The notes beneath the pieces were generated by a model. The model was not told where the DNA came from, ran no database searches, and saw only the letters and a list, made by a program, of their open reading frames with translations. This document shows, in pieces, positions 49,891 through 63,321 of a stretch of 64,000 bases of DNA. This DNA is from Apostichopus japonicus. Its lineage: Eukaryota > Echinodermata > Holothuroidea > Aspidochirotida > Stichopodidae. The stretch covers positions 4,913,501 to 4,977,500 of the forward strand of contig NC_092576.1 of NCBI RefSeq assembly GCF_037975245.1, read 5' to 3'. The translations under genes were made by a program, and so were the position numbers. How positions within the stretch are numbered: the stretch's first letter is position 1; the number at the start of each line of letters is the position of its first letter.

Positions 49891-50993
49891 TTATGATGTA
49901 ATTGCTTTATAGTACACCACGTTTGGATTCTCTATGTTTATCTCGATGTCGTCGTTATTATTGGACGGTTCAAGGTCATAATACTTATGATTGTCACTCG
50001 ATACTGTGATGTCTTCTGTAAAACAATCAGCTGTAAAAATTTGAGCTGATGGACCCGGTGGATGTATTCCATTGTTGATCGTGGAAACGTCTGTGCACGA
50101 ACATCGTGACTTTATCCTGCCAATTAAAAATAAAAGAATGAGTCATTTCACGTCTGAAAAAGCTAGAGAACGTAAAGTCATAGGTAACTCTGTAAAGGCG
50201 CAACGCCGTGTCATCTTTTCTGTGTAACTATGAGAGCAATTTCATATATCAGAAAATCAAAGTCTATATCCGATTTTTTTAAATTACGATTGGACATCTA
50301 AACTTCCCGTTTAGTAACGCAATTATAACCACTAATTGCAGGAGCAGAGAGAAGATATAATTGGAAACCCACACAATGACATACGGACTCACACACACAC
50401 GCACATACATACACACGACACGTTTTGACCCCTCCCTCAGTGATGGACTTCCAGTCACCCTGATATACCCGCCATTGGTTAACCCCTCCCGAATGTAGCT
50501 ACTCAGGAAAATTAACCATGGCACTGTTGCAATGGCAACTGAAATATCTGTATATGGTCCAACTGGCAAAGGAACTACAATATCTCATAATCTCTATGGG
50601 AGCGATGAGATAACAAGTATAATTAAGTATAATTACAATACCCATCATATACACTAGGTGGTTAATTAGTTATAACTTTAACACTCATCAGATATACTTG
50701 ATGGTTAGGCCTAGTCAGTTATAACTGGAATGCACCGTAACACACGTCATGTACACTAGGTGGTTATACTTAGTTATAACTGTCAATACACTATAAAAAG
50801 AATTAACCAGAAATTCATTTGCAAATATGATTCGACCGTCAAGAAACCATTTGTTTCCTTCTGTCGCAGATCCATGACATTTCAAGATCACAGAATCTCT
50901 TTCGACCAGTCTGACTGATATTGGGTTATCAAATCCATTAAAACCGTCAAAGTTGAAGGAAATTAAGAAGATTATCAAACAATATATCTCCAT
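49891..50993 (-). pseudogene. psi-A5: chimeric receptor remnant
   Basis: It keeps an A1-type tail exon (50116-49891, 226 nt, acceptor intact) and the 5' half of an Ig1 exon (50993 to about 50796). Its signal peptide MEIYCLIIFLISFNF is A2-like. Between them lies only the start of the intron 3 mini-satellite, joined directly to mid-Ig1. TM and Ig2 exons are absent. Against unit 2, the missing DNA runs from the A3 intron 3 array to the A4 Ig1 exon, about 10.4 kb, taking out one gene almost completely and most of the next. No functional product is expected. The frame after the break reads mini-satellite sequence. Confidence 0.8.
50640..50795. repeat. truncated intron 3 mini-satellite in psi-A5
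   Basis: About 2.5 units, cut off where the Ig1 fragment begins. Confidence 0.75.
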
Positions 50994-51094
50994 ATTGAAA
51001 CAAAACCGCTCTTAATGTTAACCTCTTTACGCATTGTTTGTTCTTGCTGTTGTATTCCTTTTCAGTTCGACGAAATAACGAATCTTATTCACAA

Positions 51095-52206
51095 ATTCTG
51101 AGTCTGTGGTATTTATCCACTCCTTGTTTGGTTTTTATCGTACATTGTTTACATTGTATGCACATAGTACAGCTTCGTCATTCACAACCCACTTTAGGCT
51201 AGCAGAAGGCCTTGATCCAATCGCCATACATTTTATACCCAGCAGCTCGCCCGCTATTACAACGTATAGTATGTACAACGTATGTATGCTCGTCAAATGA
51301 CAACGTAAGCTCTTGGATTCCTGGAAAGGGAAATAATCTTAGACATTTCAAAATTGTCCAATTTGCATTAATATTATATCAATATTCTTTCACTTATGTC
51401 AAGACAATTGAATGCTATCATTTTCCGCTAATGGTATTTACTGTTCCTGTATGGTAGCACATACTTTACATGTTAAGGAAAACACTGAGTAAGATGTTCT
51501 CTCAAAATATTATCCTAATTTTTGCCGACTTGACAACCAATGCCTCTACATAAAGTCATTAAAACTGCAAGGTATCATTTAATAAGAGTTGCAATGAATA
51601 CGTATGACTGTTTACGTCATCTCTTTCTTCCTAGTAAGCTAACTGTTCGGTACAATAACCCAAAGTACAACCCACAATATCCTACAATAAAACATAGGTT
51701 TAGAATACTCCTTTAAAAAACACGTTGATATACAGACCTGCTCTATTTTATCCAAATTGAAGTATTCGCGCCTTGGTTAAAATCATTTTATTCTTAAAAC
51801 TTTGTTACTTCTTTGATCTGTTTCAAACATTCTCCTACTAAACATGACCTAACATTTTTTTTTCTTTATTCCTTTTCTGAATCGTAACTTCTACAGCTTC
51901 TGTATTTCAGTAATATCATCAACGTCTAATCCTTCATATTCGACAAAATAAGATGCTTAAATTTTAGATCCTTCACAGATAGGATTATAAATTTCTAAGG
52001 TGTCAGGAGGTCATAATCTTGTCAAAATGTTTCCTTTCTACAGGAAGGCTGTATATAGTTACAACATGGGTATTGCTATCATAACTACTACCCACACCTA
52101 TGCACATACCGTGCTGATATATTGAGAAGTCGCCTGGCAGTAAGCCGATACCTGTCAATGAAACAACAGTAAGCGATGTTCCGAATAAGGGTAGATAATC
52201 AAACAC
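51095..52206 (-). pseudogene. psi-C, unit 3
   Basis: Ig2 remnant at about 51320-51095 and degenerate Ig1 at 52206-52003, orthologous to 17740-18868 and 41626-42740. The Ig2 remnant has lost more sequence near 51265-51290 (the conserved DPRSTY-type segment). Confidence 0.7.
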
Positions 52207-55200
52207 TAAGAATCATTTTCCCCTCTTGTTTTTGCAGATCCTTCGTCTGTAGGTAACAGAAGCAAACCATGGGTAGTGGAAACCATCAACAGCAAAGCTT
52301 ACGAGTTTAAAAGAAACTCGTCAGACGGAGAAACACTTACTTTCAGCCACATTTATTGTTTATTGTTCATCAGATGTCATTATACTATTTTTCTTGGTGA
52401 CAAGTCGATGTTGACTAACGACATGAAAGCGATAGTTCCATAAATACATCCTGTTATCATCCGAAAAATGAAAAGAAAATGACCATGGGCTGTCACGCAC
52501 TGCAGTGGAGTGTTAAGTTTCAACAAGACTTTCCACGGAGTTGCATATCTCATCGAAACCTTCCATCAACCAATTTATCACGTGACCTTACAGAATGGTA
52601 TGTCAAAAATTAAAAACAAGGAAATTTTGTGTATTGCACGCCATACCTTGGCCATTTGTCGTTTGAGTACAATGCAGATAGAAAACAATATTCAGTTTGA
52701 GGTTTAGGAATCAAAGTGGCCGACTTAAAAGCTGAGGCTACTGGATTCTGGATTGATGTATAGTATATGTGTTTTATAATTTAAAGTCACTTTTCTTCAA
52801 CTTTTCTTTCCATCGGCTGGTTAAAAATCGCTTTGTTAACATTAATTATGATTGTCTGGACTATTTTGGATGAAATGAGGCTAACTGCAGCAAGTATTAC
52901 GGCAGAGTACTCAAGCCAATACTAGTTTTTGTTATAATTCTATTTGAATAATTCTCACAATTTAAAAGTATCCGCATGGACAAGTACTTCAAAATGTGTG
53001 CAATAAATCTTCAAAAAACAGGACAAACACGATTCAATTTCTTTGTTGTGACTTACAGTGCTTTTTCATTTTTTGTTTCATTCTTTTAAGAAATAGTTCA
53101 CCTCTGGAGTACTTTTTCCCGATCATGTTTACAAAATTATCAGTTTCGACAGAGCCCCGGCGAAGCCTTCGATCACATGGTAACAATAATTTCATTGTTT
53201 GTGCTGTTGCTAAGCATTGCATATCACATACTTCATAAATGTCTGACTGCTTAATTAGTGTGCTTAGTAATCAATGACAAAGCAAAACAAATATCAGCAA
53301 TAAGAGAGAAATGTATGATCATTGAAATGTGATTTTTTTTTCTGTGATAAAGCAAGCGTACTCACCCTGGGCCCCAATCACCTCACATCGATACTAAAAC
53401 TGTGTATGACCACAACCGTGCTATGTCGTGTGAGGTATCATGAGTTCCGTGGAGAGGAAAGATATGCTACACACATGATTGAACTTAAAGGATGGTTAGC
53501 AATCTATAGCGTTTTATAAGCTGATAATAATCGATAGTCGTACACAAATTATTATGCCACCATTATAATAAAACATAGTTTACAACATTCAAAGTATGGA
53601 TTTCACAGTTAAATTTGTCAGACAAATACACCCTTATAGTTACCCATAAAAGAGCCTGGACATGAAAATGTATTATCATGATTATGGATAATAATTAGGA
53701 ACCTTGTCATGCAAAGGATGTGGGACATTTGGTATATCCAATAGATATCCTAGTGTAAAGCCCACAGTGGGAGTGAAGTGACCGTTAAGATATATTAAAT
53801 AAACTCGTAAAATATCTATAAAGATACCCATGAGAGTAAAGACATATAGATTGAATATTTCGAATAGTAACAATGTCTTATTAGTATGTCTCAAGAAACG
53901 CCTACGAAATATTTAAACATGATCATGCAGCCAAAAGTATTTTATGACATTTAAGTACTGACCAGTGATATAGTTGTACATTTGTGTAAAGCAAACAGAA
54001 ACGCCCACGTAAAACCTATGTAATCATACTCATTGGCAAACAGAATCTATTGACGCGCAAAAAATATGTAGTCACATGTTCGTAACATTTATGTAAAACC
54101 TAAACATATTATCATAAAACATGTATCATGGTACCATGTACCAAATAAATATACAATTTTTTAACTAAATTACTCCTATAAACTTTAAACCAAGATGCAT
54201 CTTATATTAACAGTTTGTTCATATAAAGACACTTTTAAATAATAATAATATAGGGTAACATCCTTTATCTGCAATATTTGTGTTTATCATCATTAATTAT
54301 ACCGATTTGGCAAACCCTCAGCTAAAAAATGGTACCATTGGACCTTCCCATCATATTGCAGCTGATGACTATCAAAAAACTTTCAAATTTTGCTAGATTG
54401 ACCGTTTATATTTAGAGCTAGAATAGGTCGCAGGTTAGCATAGTGCTCCCCAACCCATCTGTCAGCTCTCATAGACGGAATATTACGGTACCTATATATA
54501 TATTGATGGACAACTAAAATACTGCTAGATTTTCATCTCAGTGTTTGTACAAGTGAGTTGTAATAGTTTTCATGTAACTGTCTTTTAGCGCCGTTGAACA
54601 ACTGTTGTTGATGTTGGCGCTATATAAATATATCTTCTTCTTATTTTAATATTAACAAGGAAACTTGAAATCATATACCGCAGTATACCATATACATGTC
54701 ATAAAATACGATTAAAATAAATAACAGGATTGTCAAATATACAGCATGCATGCATGCATAGGATATAGACCTATGTGTAACTATTCAAAAAACGTTCTTT
54801 GCTTTAACGCATGGTAGAATACGGTAACTTCGCGTGTTCCCTACCTTACTGTACACGTGTTATAAATATGTAGCTGCATTGATAGACACCGTATAGTTGC
54901 TGTGTTCATTTAATCAAATTGTGACCACTTTTTCAATCGTAATTTTAATCCATAAAGCCTTAACGGAAATGACCAAAATTAACACAGTGAAACTAAGAAC
55001 ATTCAGTTTTGTATTTTGAGACATTAAAGTGGATTATACTTGACCCACTTTAACGGAATTATATATACTATAAACTTAAAAGTATTCTATACAATTTTGG
55101 AACATATTTCATTGCTTCGTTCAATTTAACTCCTGAGTTCTACAAGTATCATTCTTGTCAATTTCTGGCGGAATTCCGGTCAAATCATCGATAAAATTGA

Positions 55201-56726
55201 ATTGCTAATGGATAGAACTAAACAGCTTAGCAGCATCAGCGAGAACGTCATCATTGTTATCCTTTAAAAGAACGTTAATAACGGCACTGTGGCACATATA
55301 GCGCATATACCATCATAACATGTAGTACATATATACGTCAAACAGTAAAACCAATACCAGATTCGCTTATTAAGGAGCCACTTAATGAACTTGTTTATCA
55401 CTATTTCAATCAGAAAGAAAATGAAAGTTTCTCCATTGGTACTTTAAGGCAGGAAATGAAAATAAAGTAAAATCTTCAGTCATTTTTAGGACGGGATACT
55501 TTTGAAGATCATGTCCTTTTAAACCGGTCATAACATTATGAGCATAACAGCCGTAGGTACTAACAGCAAAAAGCAAGTACTTAAAATAAGTGTTAAGTGT
55601 GACTTGATAATTGAGTCTCAATACTGGTGTTTATAAGTCCTGTACTGAACTGGTTGGGTAATCAGGTAGTGCCCGGTGATTCATATCAGTAGTAGTCCTA
55701 TGACCACTAGCATCCATTATAACCTCTAAATCAAACCAACTAATTTGTTGTTGTATTTCGTTCCTGAAAATTCCGATACCGCAGATATTAAAGATATTAA
55801 AATTTAATCCCTTCTTTTTCTATCAGGATACTATAACTGTATTCTTTTTAATTTCTTCAATAGTTTGTCGCCTGAAATCCATTTAAAACAGCATACATTC
55901 TTGCATTTACTTACTTTAGATATGTACATGCACGGAAGTGGTGCGAATTCTCATTCATAACACGTTAACCAAGATACACGTAAGACATCTTTAATAAAGA
56001 TATCCATCAGAACTCATAAAAACTTATCTGTGAGTTGAAAATTCTCATTCATGACATTGTCATGTTTTATGTACAAAGAAACGCCCACGTAAACCCTGTG
56101 CAATGAGACTCTTCAGAAGACAATCTATACTAGAGTGTAAAAAGGTTTGTCACATGTTTATACTTTTACGATCAATTAAAAGGAAACGTTTATATAACAT
56201 GCAGTACCATGCTATCCATCAGGGAAAAAAGTCCTGTTTTGGGGTGTTAACATTCAAATTCAGAGCCATTGTTTTTAACAACAACAAAAACACTCAATTC
56301 GTCTTAGTTTAAACATCAGAGCACCTTTTATTATCATATTAATTCACATTAGGACGCTTAGAATATAATATAGACTTACATTCCAATTCTCCGATATTTT
56401 TGATTGCTAAACGAGGCCTTATAATTTGAGAAAAGGGAAACTTTTGAGATTTTAACCAAAACTTGATGTTTGTGCTCCCTATTTCTCAATCCCAATTTCT
56501 CACTCCCCCAGATCGAGTTCGTTGCTCCTCTAATTTTGAGATTACTAAGTTTATTCTGCATAGAAAGAATGAGGTATGAGATGCGAATGCATATATTAAA
56601 AGCAAAGCCATTAAACAATAAACATCCAAAGAAAAAACTTAAGTTTATGTCTTTCGTAGTTCTTCGCCTTCTCAGATTTCTGTAGCTAGTCTGTGCCATT
56701 GATAACCAATTATGTATTGTCTATAA
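52207..56726. other. intergenic, unit 3 copy
   Basis: Copy of 18869-23501. The (AT)n array is reduced to a few repeats near 54493, and different sequence (ccatctgtcagctctcatag) sits in its place. A LINE/SINE tail lies at about 54586-54640. I see no gene. Confidence 0.5.
54586..54640 (+). mobile_element. short LINE/SINE 3'-tail fragment, unit 3
   Basis: Same tail motif (ttggcgctatataaatat) as units 1 and 2. Confidence 0.5.
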
Positions 56727-56998
56727 CTACTTAGAGTGATAAAGTATACGGTCATGGCTTACTGAGTGCATATTCTTCTCATATATATTATCTGCACCTA
56801 TCTCCTGGTACTCTTCCTCAGCATTTTCTTCAATAAAATAACTTTCGCAGTTTTCTGTTTGTAGTTCACTTCCATCACTATCGAACATCTCATCTGGCCT
56901 TTCTTGTTCGTCATTTGTCACACAACCGTCCATGTTGGAGGCTTGTGGATTTTTCTTTAGTTTCCTTTCAATCGAATAGAAATATAATTTAAGATAGT

Positions 56999-57618
56999 AG
57001 AGGAGAGGAGAGGAGAGGAGAGGAGAGGAGAGGAGAGGAGAGGAGAGGAGAGGAGAGGAGAGGAGAGGAGAGGAGAGGAGAGGAGAGGAGAGGAGAGGCG
57101 AGGCGAGGCGAGGCGAGGCGAGGCGAGGCGAGGCGAGGCGAGGCGAGGCGAGGCGAGGCGAGGCGAGGCGAGGCGAGGCGAGGCGAGGCGAGGCGAGGCG
57201 AGGCGAGGCGAGGCGAGGCGAGGCGAGGCGAGGCGAGGCGAGGCGAGGCGAGGCGAGGCGAGGCGAGGAGAGGAGAGGAGAGGAGAGGAGAGGAGAGGAG
57301 AGGAGAGGAGAGGAGAGGAGAGGAGAGGAGAGGAGAGGAGAGGAGAGGAGAGGAGAGGAGAGGAGAGGAGAGGAGAGGAGAGGAGAGGAGAGGAGAGGAG
57401 AGGAGAGGAGAGGAGAGGAGAGGAGAGGAGAGGAGAGGAGAGGAGAGGAGAGGAGAGGAGAGGAGAGGAGAGGAGAGGAGAGGAGAGGAGAGGAGAGGAG
57501 AGGAGAGGAGAGGAGAGGAGAGGAGAGGAGAGGAGAGGAGAGGAGAGGAGAGGAGAGGAGAGGAGAGGTGAGGAGAGGAGAGGAGAGGAGAGGAGAGGAG
57601 AGGAGAGGAGAGGAGAGG
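56999..57618. repeat. (GGAGA)n array with internal (GGCGA)n block in B3 intron 3
   Basis: About 620 bp in the same intron position as in B1. Positions of about 57098-57268 are a homogeneous block of GAGGC pentamers bordered on both sides by GAGGA pentamers. One further single-base variant (gaggt) lies near 57568. The array ends about 35 bases from the tail-exon acceptor. Confidence 0.95.
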
Positions 57619-60368
57619 CTTGTAACCTGTTGATATTAGTATTTATTGGGAAACGAATGACCGACGAATGACGACAGATTCAAACCAGCACACGTTTTTT
57701 AAACTGTTGATATTGATGAATATCTACTAATAATTAAACTATGATTGCCTACCTCCCTCAAAATAATCCACATACAAAAGTGGCCATTAACACGAAGAAA
57801 CAGGCGCTGGACGAAACCGATATCCACAATGTCCACTCTTCTGTCGTGTTATTAAACCAGTTACCTTCGGAAAGAAGGCCATCAGCTGCGAGTACAAAAC
57901 ATTAAATGGAACGATCTGAAGTCAAATATTCTCAAGAGGAAACAGTCACTTAATAAACACTGTTTATATAGAAAATCCTCACCTCTAACATCCAATGCAT
58001 AACATTTAAGATAAATATTGTTAAAATCATAATATCATTGAGAAAGTCCAAATTGGGGAAAATTGCATAATAAAATAATAAAAGCAATGGGATTTTACTT
58101 GTTCTCGTATTTAAGCTGCAGTACTAAACTCTTCTGATGCAAGATGCATCTGAAGTTTATATCTGATATACCTTACCCCGTAGTTCAATGTCAAGGTTAT
58201 CTACAGATATATAATTAATGGATTTTGGACTTTGGACTGGTTTGTGAGACACATCGTCATAGACAGCATTTATAGTTCGAAGACAAACCTACATTCAATA
58301 CTTATAAAATCAAAGTTTGAAAAGGAGATGGGTCAACTGGTTAACTGACTTGAAAGCTCTACTTATTTAAAGTTTAAAGTTCTAACATGGCGTTTCAATA
58401 TTGTCCGCATCAGGCTTTAATAGTAAGGGCTCGGTAAATCTTTCATAAGATGACAAGGAAATTGCATCAAAACTCTTCTACATTCTCCTCAGCCCAGCGG
58501 TAAAATTCAATAAAAAAAAATGTCACATTGCAAATTTTCCCTCCTACCTCTACAAAAAGGTCATGGGTATGGGATGAACGTGTCCACTTACCCTCTTACT
58601 TAAATTCAATTTTTTGAGTCAGTTGATAAACAGTGCTTCCTTTCCAAAAAAACAGAGATATAATATAGACAAATTAGAGACTGCAGTAGATCAATTATAA
58701 ATTGATCGTTGGCTTACCTTGGAAATGTTGATCAAATATCCCACAAGGGACAAGGATGGTCACGTTGGAGCTGATAAACTCCATTCCTCTAAATTGACAC
58801 GAAACATTGACCTCATCTCCAGAAGGAAGGAGATGTAATGTGGATGTTGAGTCGGTAATGTTTGGCCTTTCTTTGTTTGGTGTGTACATAACATCAAGTA
58901 CATTGGGACTGTCTAGGCTTACATCTTCGTCATTAACGACCCACGTTAGGCTAGCCGGGGGTCTCGATCCAATCGCAAGACATGTTATCTCGATTGGCTC
59001 TCTCGGATCAATGACAATGATTTCCGGTGAGTGTCTCATCATACGGATAAACGTGTCATTGTCGAATGACAATGTAACCTCTGGGATAACTGAATATTGA
59101 GAGATATATGCTACAAATTAAAATTGCACTGTAATGCTAATGTGCACAAAATTGATAAATAAACTGAAACTGACAATCAATCAATACATCGGAAGTTTTC
59201 ACTACAGATGCTTTACACATGTTTCACTTGTTACTGAATATTCATGTAACCTCTTGCCGTTATTTTCTCGTCATGCCCATAAATGTATAATGATATATTA
59301 GAAATAGTAATCGTTTGATAAATAAATTGAGACTGAAAATAAGAAATATTTTTAGAAGTTTAGAACTCTTTCATTTTCACAGCAGATATATCAAACATGG
59401 TTGACTATATAGAAACTGAGTATTCATTTAAGTCACGTGTTGTAGTTACTTCATAGTCGTGCACATTAATACGTAAATATCGTGTTACTTGATACCTTGG
59501 GGCATATCAGTTCGGGAATATGTTTTGCTTACGTGATGCACATTCTATTAAAATTAGACAACACTATTATCATTGTTTGTTTCTTACAATCAACAATAAA
59601 TAAATTGTTAATGCAATAGTAACATGTACGTGTCTTTTAGCATAAAAAAACTGTTCACGCTGTTTAGCAATAAATTATCAAAGATTGGTTCACTTCACAT
59701 TCAAGACTTGATAAATATTAAAGTATTTCTCTTTGTCATAACACCCTTCAGAGATGAAAATTTGGGTAAGGATAAATATATATACACACATCAGGAAATG
59801 CTATACATGGTGGTTATTTTGAATAATTTCGAAAAATATAAATGTACATTTGCCGGATGACAGTTGTTTCGCTGAAACTTTGTTACTTCATATGAAGCTG
59901 TATACTTTGATAGCTGCCTAATCCGCAGATTGGAGTATCACCAGACGTTACATTGAATGGCAACGCCATCTTAGCTGTTGCGCGTATAGGTCTACTCATA
60001 TGCTCGCATTATATTAGACTTCCCTTAATCCACATGGGCCATCCTGTCTCCATCACTGAGTATAACATCATCAAAGGAGCTCCAAAATGATATTTACTTA
60101 ACGTTCTAAGAAAAAGCGCCGAAAAGATGAAATAACAATTACATATCAATAAAGTTATGATCATGTTTTTTGAATAAGTCAATGTATATGATATATAGTT
60201 TATGTTAATACAGGGACCATGGCCTGCACTGACTTATGACTTACCTGCTACACTCAAATTGTAGGCCACATTTAGTGCATCCTCGCATGTGCAGGTAAAC
60301 AATCCCTCGTGCTGGAACATAACTTCCTGTATAACTAGCGAGTAGTTTTCCGACAGAGAGACACCTTC

Positions 60369-60698
60369 CAAGTGCGTAGGAGCCAGGGGGGGCTGGGGGG
60401 CGCCAGCCCCCCAGTGAAAAATATGGGGGGCGGAGGCGAAAGTATCGTTCCGCCCCCCCGCTCCACAAGTCAGAAAACCCCTTTTTCATTTCCAAATCAG
60501 AAAAAAATCTCATTTGAAGCACCAAATTGCATCTAAGGCCAGGTGAAAATGCAAAATTCTTTACAAAATGGAGTGGGTGTTGAAGTGTGCTATATTGCAC
60601 CAAATTGCATCTGAGGCCACCTAGAAATGCAAAAAAATTCCAAAGGGGAGGGGGACACCCCCTCCCCTTAGACCCCTCCCCCAGGCCGGCCATCAGCA
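60369..60698. mobile_element. TIR element inside B3 Ig1 exon
   Basis: Same family as 46937-47292 but in the opposite orientation relative to the gene: G/C-run stems, two copies of the accaaattgcatct motif, and a terminal end of caagtgcgtaggagcc. The other end is truncated (it stops at ggccggccatcagca), and no target duplication is visible. The insertion therefore came with loss of exon sequence. Confidence 0.75.
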
Positions 60699-60844
60699 TT
60701 CTCAGATATATCACATTTTAAGATCACATGTGAACTAAGATGAACCGCCTTGCGTGATACTTCAGTATTGGTTCTTACAATCTTAACTCTTAGGAAACCA
60801 GTAACGATAAATAAAACCAAGACTTTCAGATGTATCCTATCCAT

Positions 60845-61589
60845 GATGCCAATTTTGAAACTCATTGAAACTCATTGCTAATCTCATGAGTTCCAGTTCA
60901 TGACTACAATTCGTCATTACCTGTGAGACAAAATGAAATGGGATGCCGCGGTTAGTAGGCTATAGAAATGGAACAGATTAGTAACAAAGCAGTGAAAATA
61001 AAACTACTTGCTTTAAAAGTTGAATCTAACATAGTTGATGCAATTAGTTTAAGTGATCCGTAATAAATATAATAAATATTAGTAAATAATCAGATTTTTA
61101 TTACTTCCTCTTTTCTCTCCAGTGATTAAAACGCCAGTGACATTTGAATACGGTTATTTAAGCAATTATTAACGGTTTGTTTATGAAGTACCGGATAAGT
61201 AGCTGGATAATAATGTAAGGGACCATTTTTATTTATGTTTCACTGCAGTTTACAATATAAACAGAAAAAAAAAAAGTTTAACGAAACTAGAAGGAATCAT
61301 ATTGTGTTCGAATTAAAATTCATATATCATATTGGTCGAGATTGCTGTCTTCTCCTTATCGGTTCTAAACTCGATAATAAGGAATGTATCAACTGAAATA
61401 AATTATAGGTACTCGTTAAGCGTTCAGCTACCTAGTGTACACATAATATATACTTTTCCGCAAGGCAAAGGTCACATAATTTGGTTATGTTACTGTAGGA
61501 GCTAGCTTTTTTTTAATAATATTTCCATGTTATGTTAAAAGATATAAATTGGTCCTTGGACAAAATATATTTGCTAAGGTAGGTTGTGT
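60845..61589. other. 5' flank of B3
   Basis: Copy of the B1 flank including the leader acceptor. I see no other feature. Confidence 0.4.
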
Positions 61590-62253
61590 TTTTTTGTTTT
61601 TTTGTCAGTGAATAAAGTTTGGGTGTGTTTCGGTTGAATATTTTATGGCGTTCATTGTTGGGTGGGAAGTGTTTATCGACTATTTTGAGGAATTCTTTTC
61701 CGATATTAATGTTTACGTTCTTGCTAAAAGGGGGTTAAACATGGTAATTTTACGTTGGAGATTTTTCCGTTTTTTTTCCGGTATAGTTCCTTGGTGGTTT
61801 AGACGATAGGAGTAGAAGCTGTTATCGAACGCTTGTTGGTAGGCATGGCTGGCTTCATTAAACATATCTTGGTTTGATAACAGTTTGTTAAGACGATGTT
61901 TATAACGTCGTGGGTGCTTTGCAGACTTGAAGGAGGGTGATTAGAGTTGGCATGTACTAAGTATTATTCGGTGTCGTATAAGAGCCGTACTCGTTCTTAA
62001 TAAGATTGAGGGTGACTTAGAGGTAATAGAAAACTTTGAGGTTGGCTTCAATGGTGAATTTTAGTTTATACTTTCCAAATATTTGCACTAAAGATCCTTC
62101 TGTATTTGTTTTGTGACTCTTGGGTTCGTTAAATGCGGCGAGACGACCGTCTCTGTACAAACCGATGTTACCTTCACTATATTTTGGGGTGATCTGGTAC
62201 ATCAGGTATGTCCCAACTAGCTCACATACTTCGGCACTGTCGAAGCTACCCAT
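61590..62253 (-). pseudogene. degenerate Penelope-like reverse transcriptase, unit 3
   Basis: Opens with MGSFDSAEVCELVGTYLMYQ, again with YRDG in place of YRDD, then frame breaks. It is orthologous to 28285-28985 and 48175-48843. Confidence 0.75.
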
Positions 62254-63321
62254 GGTGACAGCTGTTGGTTGTTCGACTGTCTGTTATTGTACTTGCAACA
62301 AATCGTTTTTTTTCCACATAAGTTAAGCCAAACTTTATAAAATATTCACCGGATGAGTTCCGTTCCCTCTGCTAAAGGTTAAAGTTGGCTATACGTTCTC
62401 GAAAGATTGGTAAGTTAGTGGTAGATATACAATAGCACAAACCTGATACAACTTAAACGGAGATTCAAGAAACTGAATAAGCTGAATAATTTATTTTTAA
62501 GTTTTATTTCTTGGCATCGATATTGAAATTTGACTTATACAACTCATTATTCGTGATAAATCTTTACACATGTTGTTCATTATTTTACTATTAAACAAGT
62601 AATAAAACGATGATCTCTAAATTAGGCAGTCAAGTTTAGACAAAAAACAACATAGCAAGTCAATACTTATTTTTTATTTATTATTACTTTTATGATAGCT
62701 AGATTAAAGCTAAAGAATGCTGAGAGGAATGATGATTGAAACAAGAAACAAATGCTTTAGACTGATTCATAAATGGACGTCGATTAGACGTTGATGAAGG
62801 CAGATTGCAAATCGACAAACCATCACAATTAATCACACTGAACAACAGTTGTAGGTTGCTTGCTGTTAAAGTTGTTGGAAAACTAATCCACGGGGACAAC
62901 ATTGAACTCCTAATGTTAACGCTGCAATGACTAAGCAATGACGTAAGGTTCATTCAGGATATATTTCCGTCGTTTATAAAATAGTGAAGGTGAAATATTT
63001 GTTGATGCAGTCGGGTCCTCTTAGATGAGTTATCTTGGAGAGCAAAATATCTTGATGTTTGAATATTTGGAGAACAGAGATGAGAGGTGGAAGTACAAAC
63101 TTGTCGAATCGGTATATAAGTCCCAAAAACTTGCTAACACCCGTAATCGCAATGCATGTTAGGAAATTGATGTTTCACATTTAACTTACTGTAAAATGTA
63201 TCGTCTGAATATGGTTTCAACAAATCGTCTATGACATGAGACATTAGAATAGTAATCTAATTTCTGCAACAAAACTCCTATTCTTAACTTTACATACTGT
63301 ATGTATTTCAAAATCTTGGAG
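62254..63321. other. unit 3/unit 4 boundary region
   Basis: Copy of 28986-30046, with the unit junction at about 63112. I see no gene. Confidence 0.5.

Larger units (their letters stand above)
56727..60844 (-). pseudogene. B3: type B receptor broken by a transposon in Ig1
   Basis: Exons on the minus strand are 60844-60245 (interrupted), 59089-58718, 57885-57753 and 56964-56727. The last three have the same lengths as in B1 (372, 133, 238 nt) and are open with intact splice sites. In exon 1, 330 bp of TIR element (60369-60698) replaces about 70 bp that in B1 encode residues of roughly 49-72, including W55-W56. The net change of about +260 shifts the frame, and translation stops soon after the junction. 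Ig2 differs from B1 at only about five residues, so the break looks recent. The intact downstream exons might still be spliced to another leader, but I see no evidence of one. Confidence 0.8.

Noticed and set aside
60241-60714. 157-codon minus-strand frame across the B3 transposon
   Set aside because: It reads the inserted element in a frame unrelated to Ig1 and starts inside the insertion.
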